Source: Asparagopsis taxiformis (Eukaryota; Rhodophyta; Florideophyceae; Bonnemaisoniales; Bonnemaisoniaceae). From it: a DNA stretch of 64,000 nt. Position 1 is the stretch's first letter; each line of letters opens with the position of its first letter. The notes below the pieces were generated by a model. It made no database searches. It was not told where the DNA came from and worked only from the letters and a program-made list of their open reading frames with translations. Both the position numbers and the translations under genes were made by a program. The DNA is taken from positions 146,648 through 210,647 of the forward strand of contig JALQPE010001948.1 in assembly GCA_030407315.1 (NCBI GenBank), given 5' to 3'. This document shows positions 60,515 to 64,000 of the stretch, in pieces.

Positions 60515-62877
60515 CTAGTAGCGACGAGAACGCTTGCCCGCAGGGTCATACGGACCAGGGCCTTCGCCGCGGCTATCGTGGCTGCGGCTGCGACTGGGCT
60601 GAACGAAGCCCGGCGCGTACGGATCGACGGTCTGCGTGACCACGGGGGCTCGCTCGCGACGAGACGCGGGATCCCTAGCGTAAGGATCCGCAGTCCCGTG
60701 ACTGCGCGTATCCGAAGGGCGCGCCGGAGCGGGGTCGCGTGGCAGGTACGCCGCTGCGTGACCATACCCGACGGGGTCGCCGAAGCCGCCGCCACTCGCG
60801 TAACCGTACGGTTCATTACGAACGCCAACGGGCGGCGCGTAACTACGAGTCGCCGCGGCGAGACGCTCGGAAATCGCGCGTTCCGTTGCCAAGCGGGCAG
60901 TCAGGTCCAACGTCTGGGCCCTGAACTCTTCGGCTGCGCGAGCCACGGACGAGATGAGGGAACGGATAACCCAGCCGTCCGCACGAGGCGGAGCGGACAT
61001 CGACGTACCGAGAAGCCGACGGGCATCCTCATCGGAGACGCGGTCGTCCAGGCTACGAAGCGTGGCGCGCGTTCGGCCGGCGTGGCCACACTCGGACGAC
61101 CGACCTGGGCAACGTTGCCCCCTCCCGTAGCCTCGCGTGGCACGACCTCTCGAGGATCCGGCGCACGCGGCGCTTCGTTTTGATGGCCACGACGGCCAGA
61201 ACGCGTCCCTCGGGGGCGCTCGTTGCCCCCGAGGCCGCCGAAATAACCGGCACGATTGCCACGACGGCGTTCGGAACGGGAAGCGACCCGCGGCACGTAA
61301 GCCCCATCGCTACGAACGGAGACGAACTCCTGGTTATCGCCGCTTGCGTAATCGGGACGTATAACCCGATACTCCGGCCCCAACGCAAGGGCGCCGCGAA
61401 CCTCAGCCAACGCGCTGGTGACGGAGACAAACGTGTCGGAACCGTCAACCGGGATTGCACGAAGCATCTCGTAATCGGCCAGGAAGTCCAACGTGGACTC
61501 CGGCAGTAGGCACGCGCGCCCGAACACACGACGTTCCACGAATAGCGAGCACGCGAGCATCGCTGCGTGTTCGATGTCCACGGCCATAGGAAACGTTCCT
61601 TCACGGGGGCAGGCGCGTCCTTCACGGCATCGGTGAAATAATGTACCACGCGTGGTAATAACGTGGACGACCCACGGGGGTACGGAAACTCCTCGACTAC
61701 TTCCGGCAACGGCGGGAAGTAGAGCTCGCTCGGGACGACCCACGGAGCTGACGCGTGCGACACACGATAGTCGTCCGCGTTCACGTGGCGGAGAGCGAAG
61801 TGGTCATCGTACGACACGACGCTTTTGGAGATGACGCTCAACGAAAGAGCAGTCTTCCATTCGGCACGTTGCCTTTCGGAAAGTGTCCGCGGACATACGA
61901 ATACGGACGACACCGAGATGAACGGCGGTTCCTCGGGCGTCCCCTTCCATAAGTATGCGTCCATACGGTCGACGTAGATCGCGTCGTTGACGTCACGCAA
62001 CCACGAGCGGTCGCAACGTATCGACGCCGGGATCTGGTAACGTTCCGATCCCGGCGGCCCGTTGGCGAAACGACGCCCGGCTGCTCGCCCCCACGTATCT
62101 TCGGCGGAACGCATATAGTCGACGACCGCGCGGGCGTCCAGACGATCTCTGGCCAACGTGGCGAGATCGTCATCCGTGATACCCACGCGGGGCAACGCAG
62201 CCCACGCGTGGGTCAGGACGCCTACGTTTAGCGCCGCACCGCCACGTGAGGCGGTGCCGACTGTCCCAACGGGGTCACCACCCTCCGGCGAGGGGTCCTG
62301 GCGAGGAGAACGCGGCGAGCCATCACGACGAGGCACGCCCGTGCGGGCCGCCGCCACAGCACGACGCGAACGAGCGGCCGCTGCCATCGCGGCTACACCC
62401 GTCGACGGGGCCGCGGCATCCGGAATGATGGGTGACGAATTCCCCGAGTCGGACGCCGTTGCGTCATCATCACGTGGGGACGGCCCTAGCAGCCTCGGCA
62501 GGCGTCACGGAAGCCACCAGGCGAGACGGAGCCATCGGGCGAGACGAAGAGGCGACGGCCTGCGAAGCAACGGCTTCTCCCGCCCTCACGGATGGGGCGG
62601 GACGGACTTCCGTCGCTGGCGGCGCACCGGCCCCGACGAGGGAGGGAGCGCCCTGCGAAGGGTTTCTCGCTCCACCTCCAGCAGAGCCGGCGGGCCGCGG
62701 GGTGTTAGCATCGGTACTGCGAGTCGTAACCATCGTGGTTACGCTGTACACGATAATTACGACGAGTGCAACGAGCACGACGACGAGAGCCACGCGGGCT
62801 AAACGGAACAAGAGAACGAAAGGAACGGAGGTAGTAGTACCCAGCGGGGGAAGAGGATAAGGGAGAACGAAAGGCAA
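60515..62877 (-). pseudogene. Antisense coding region in the chromovirus, N-terminal TM, frameshifted
   Basis: Long minus-strand frames follow each other. 62,877-62,470 starts with a strong membrane segment (RVALVVVLVALVVIIVYSV). The frame at 62,387 to about 61,590 reads as folded protein (YQIPASIRCDRSWLRDVNDA, FISVSSVFVCPRTLSER). It switches -1 near 61,590 into PMAVDIEHAAMLACSLFVER and DFLADYEMLRAIPVDGSD. A second -1 switch near 61,040 leads to an Ala/Arg/Glu helical stretch and a Gly/Arg/Pro-rich tail ending SRRY at 60,515. In total it is about 700 codons. I know no family for it. It could be an accessory or envelope-like gene, or an old captured gene; three frame changes suggest decay or slippage. 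Confidence 0.5.
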
Positions 62878-63328
62878 CGGCCTGGATGACGATGGTGAGA
62901 GGAAGGGTGAGCGACGATCGCTATCACGTTAAGCCGCCGCTTAAATATCCTTCGGACGACCGTTGTCGACATGCCCGCTGGCAGATTCACGAAAAGGCCG
63001 CGGCCTGCGCTCGTATCGCGCTGAATTGAAGCACACCCGCGTGGTGGAATTGGACACTGCATCCGTTGCAGGAAAACGCCTAAGCGAGGCATTGACGTAC
63101 GACGCCAACGGGCGGGCCGCGATGATTACGAAAGAGCCGGAGCGCACGCGCGCGCTCCGGCGCCGTGGCGATTCGATCAGCCAACCGGGCCATGTACGTT
63201 TCAACGAGATTTTTCGGGACAACTGCCACGTCCGCAGTTGTACCCGAAAAGGCGCCACGGCCCCGTGTCTCAGGCGCGTCCTGACGGGCCTCGCGTGGCC
63301 GGGACGTCCACGTGTGGGGGTGGGGCTG
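62878..63328. other. Chromovirus region before the 3' LTR
   Basis: Upstream side of the antisense region, so it may contain its promoter. It ends in a G-rich stretch (63,312-63,328) that is the best candidate polypurine tract, though it is interrupted by T and C. Confidence 0.4.
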
Positions 63329-63987
63329 TGTAGTATACGTGGCAATTCCGAAATTGCAAATATTTACGTTTTCCGCGGAATTCGAATTTCCGCGGACACG
63401 ACCGGCGACAGCAATGCACGAACATTGCTGGCGCATGCGCGCGCGCAACCGGCACACGTGTGCAACGAACGTATTGGCAACGGCCAACGGACCAACGGGT
63501 CCCTACGTGTGACCCACAAGGTCCTTTCCCATTCGGGGACGTTACGAGCAGTGTTTACACTGTAAAGCGATGCCATCGTGGCCATATAGGTATTGGCATC
63601 GTGCCGGGAGGGAAAGGGGACAAGACAACGATCGAGCAACGGCTCTAGTCTACGACTGACTTCTACGTTTACGTTTACGTTTTGCCTAACGAGGCTTCGT
63701 CTCCGTCGAGCTGCGTACTCCCTACCCATCGCCGCACGTAAGGCTGATTGCGTGTAGTGCCTCCGGGCTTGGTCGAGAGCGCCTCCGGTGACGTACCACC
63801 TCGTGTGCTAACGTAATCCTCGCGTGGATTGTTGCGTCGTGACGCTCGTGTCTACTCGCTAACCACTCTACCTTCCTACCTAACAATACAGTCAAAACAC
63901 CAGCGGGTGGACTGCTCGTTTCGTTTCGTTAAGGACAGCGTGTCCGTGGCTCGTACCAGCTACTTCTAGAACTAACGTGGTTCCACA
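63329..63987 (+). repeat. Chromovirus 3' LTR
   Basis: 659 bp, identical to the 5' LTR beyond the first ~130 bp as far as I can read; followed by the TGTTC duplication. Confidence 0.93.
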
Positions 63988-64000
63988 TGTTCATTGCGGA
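63988..64000 (-). pseudogene. Resumption of the MULE-2 transposase
   Basis: TGTTC repeats the target site, and the following bases on the minus strand read into an ATGAACA context like the EMNIAEVF codons of the MULE-1 transposase. Confidence 0.6.

Larger units (their letters stand above)
50523..63987 (+). mobile_element. Ty3/gypsy chromovirus, full length, 13.5 kb
   Basis: Bounded by LTRs of 660 bp (50,523-51,182) and 659 bp (63,329-63,987) and flanked by TGTTC on both sides (50,518-50,522 and 63,988-63,992). The order gag, protease, RT, RNase H, integrase, chromodomain defines a chromovirus. About 5.1 kb lies between pol and the 3' LTR, with a tandem duplication and a large antisense coding region. 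The whole element is rich in ACG/CGT words, unlike host DNA. The gag and pol frames are open throughout. Confidence 0.95.

Noticed and set aside
1..64000. CRISPR arrays, operons, bacterial insertion sequences
   Set aside because: The introns, LTR elements, MULEs and AATAAA signals show eukaryotic nuclear DNA; no regularly spaced direct-repeat array is present.

Overview
This is nuclear eukaryotic DNA, most likely from a multicellular red alga. This is an inference from gene content; no marker gene settles it. Most genes are single uninterrupted reading frames. Where introns can be seen they are few and short (101 bp and 67 bp). There is a plastid import-type GTPase, so the host probably carries a plastid. 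There is also a Golgi-type carbohydrate sulfotransferase next to an HxRRGD-type glycosyltransferase, which suits an organism that makes a sulfated polysaccharide wall. About 24 kb of the 64 kb is transposable elements, some nested inside others.

Layout, left. 0.2-1.7 kb: two convergent small proteins with CBM48/AMPK-beta-type glycan-binding modules, one with a CaaX-like C-terminus. 2.4-4.0 kb: a secreted protein with a Thr-rich mucin-like stalk and a C-terminal Hedgehog/Hint self-processing domain. 4.7-6.6 kb: a DHRS4-like peroxisomal reductase ending in SRL, overlapping tail-to-tail with an ankyrin-RING E3 ligase. 6.78-17.16 kb: a Mutator-like element (MULE) with ~587 bp terminal inverted repeats, whose right repeat is split by an apparently intact 5.27 kb Ty1/copia element with identical 126 bp LTRs.

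Middle. 17.2-19.9 kb: the glycosyltransferase-like gene followed by the sulfotransferase gene, 77 bp apart. 19.9-21.6 kb: a TOC34-type GTPase with an N-terminal calponin-homology-like region. 22.3-23.5 kb: a BZW/5MP translation regulator. 24.2-26.7 kb: a CBM48-TPR protein. 27.4-34.1 kb: four tandem, same-strand secreted proteins that look like copper LPMOs, with His at the predicted mature N-terminus and a conserved NxHxGGF histidine. Two of them carry an extra beta-sandwich-like C-terminal module. 35.0-35.8 kb: an FkbM-like membrane methyltransferase.

Right. 35.8-49.2 kb is gene-poor: a small Cys-rich protein, a signal-peptide protein with three membrane segments, and a multi-exon membrane protein. 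49.2-50.5 kb is a decayed second MULE transposase. It is interrupted by a 13.5 kb Ty3/gypsy chromovirus (50,523-63,987) with TGTTC target duplications, a textbook -1 frameshift site between gag and pol, a C-terminal chromodomain, and a ~2.4 kb antisense coding region between pol and the 3' LTR. The decayed MULE resumes in the last 13 bases.

The strongest points for follow-up are the CH-like/TOC34 fusion, the LPMO-like array, the chromovirus frameshift signal and antisense gene, and the copia primer site complementary to the internal half of initiator tRNA-Met.
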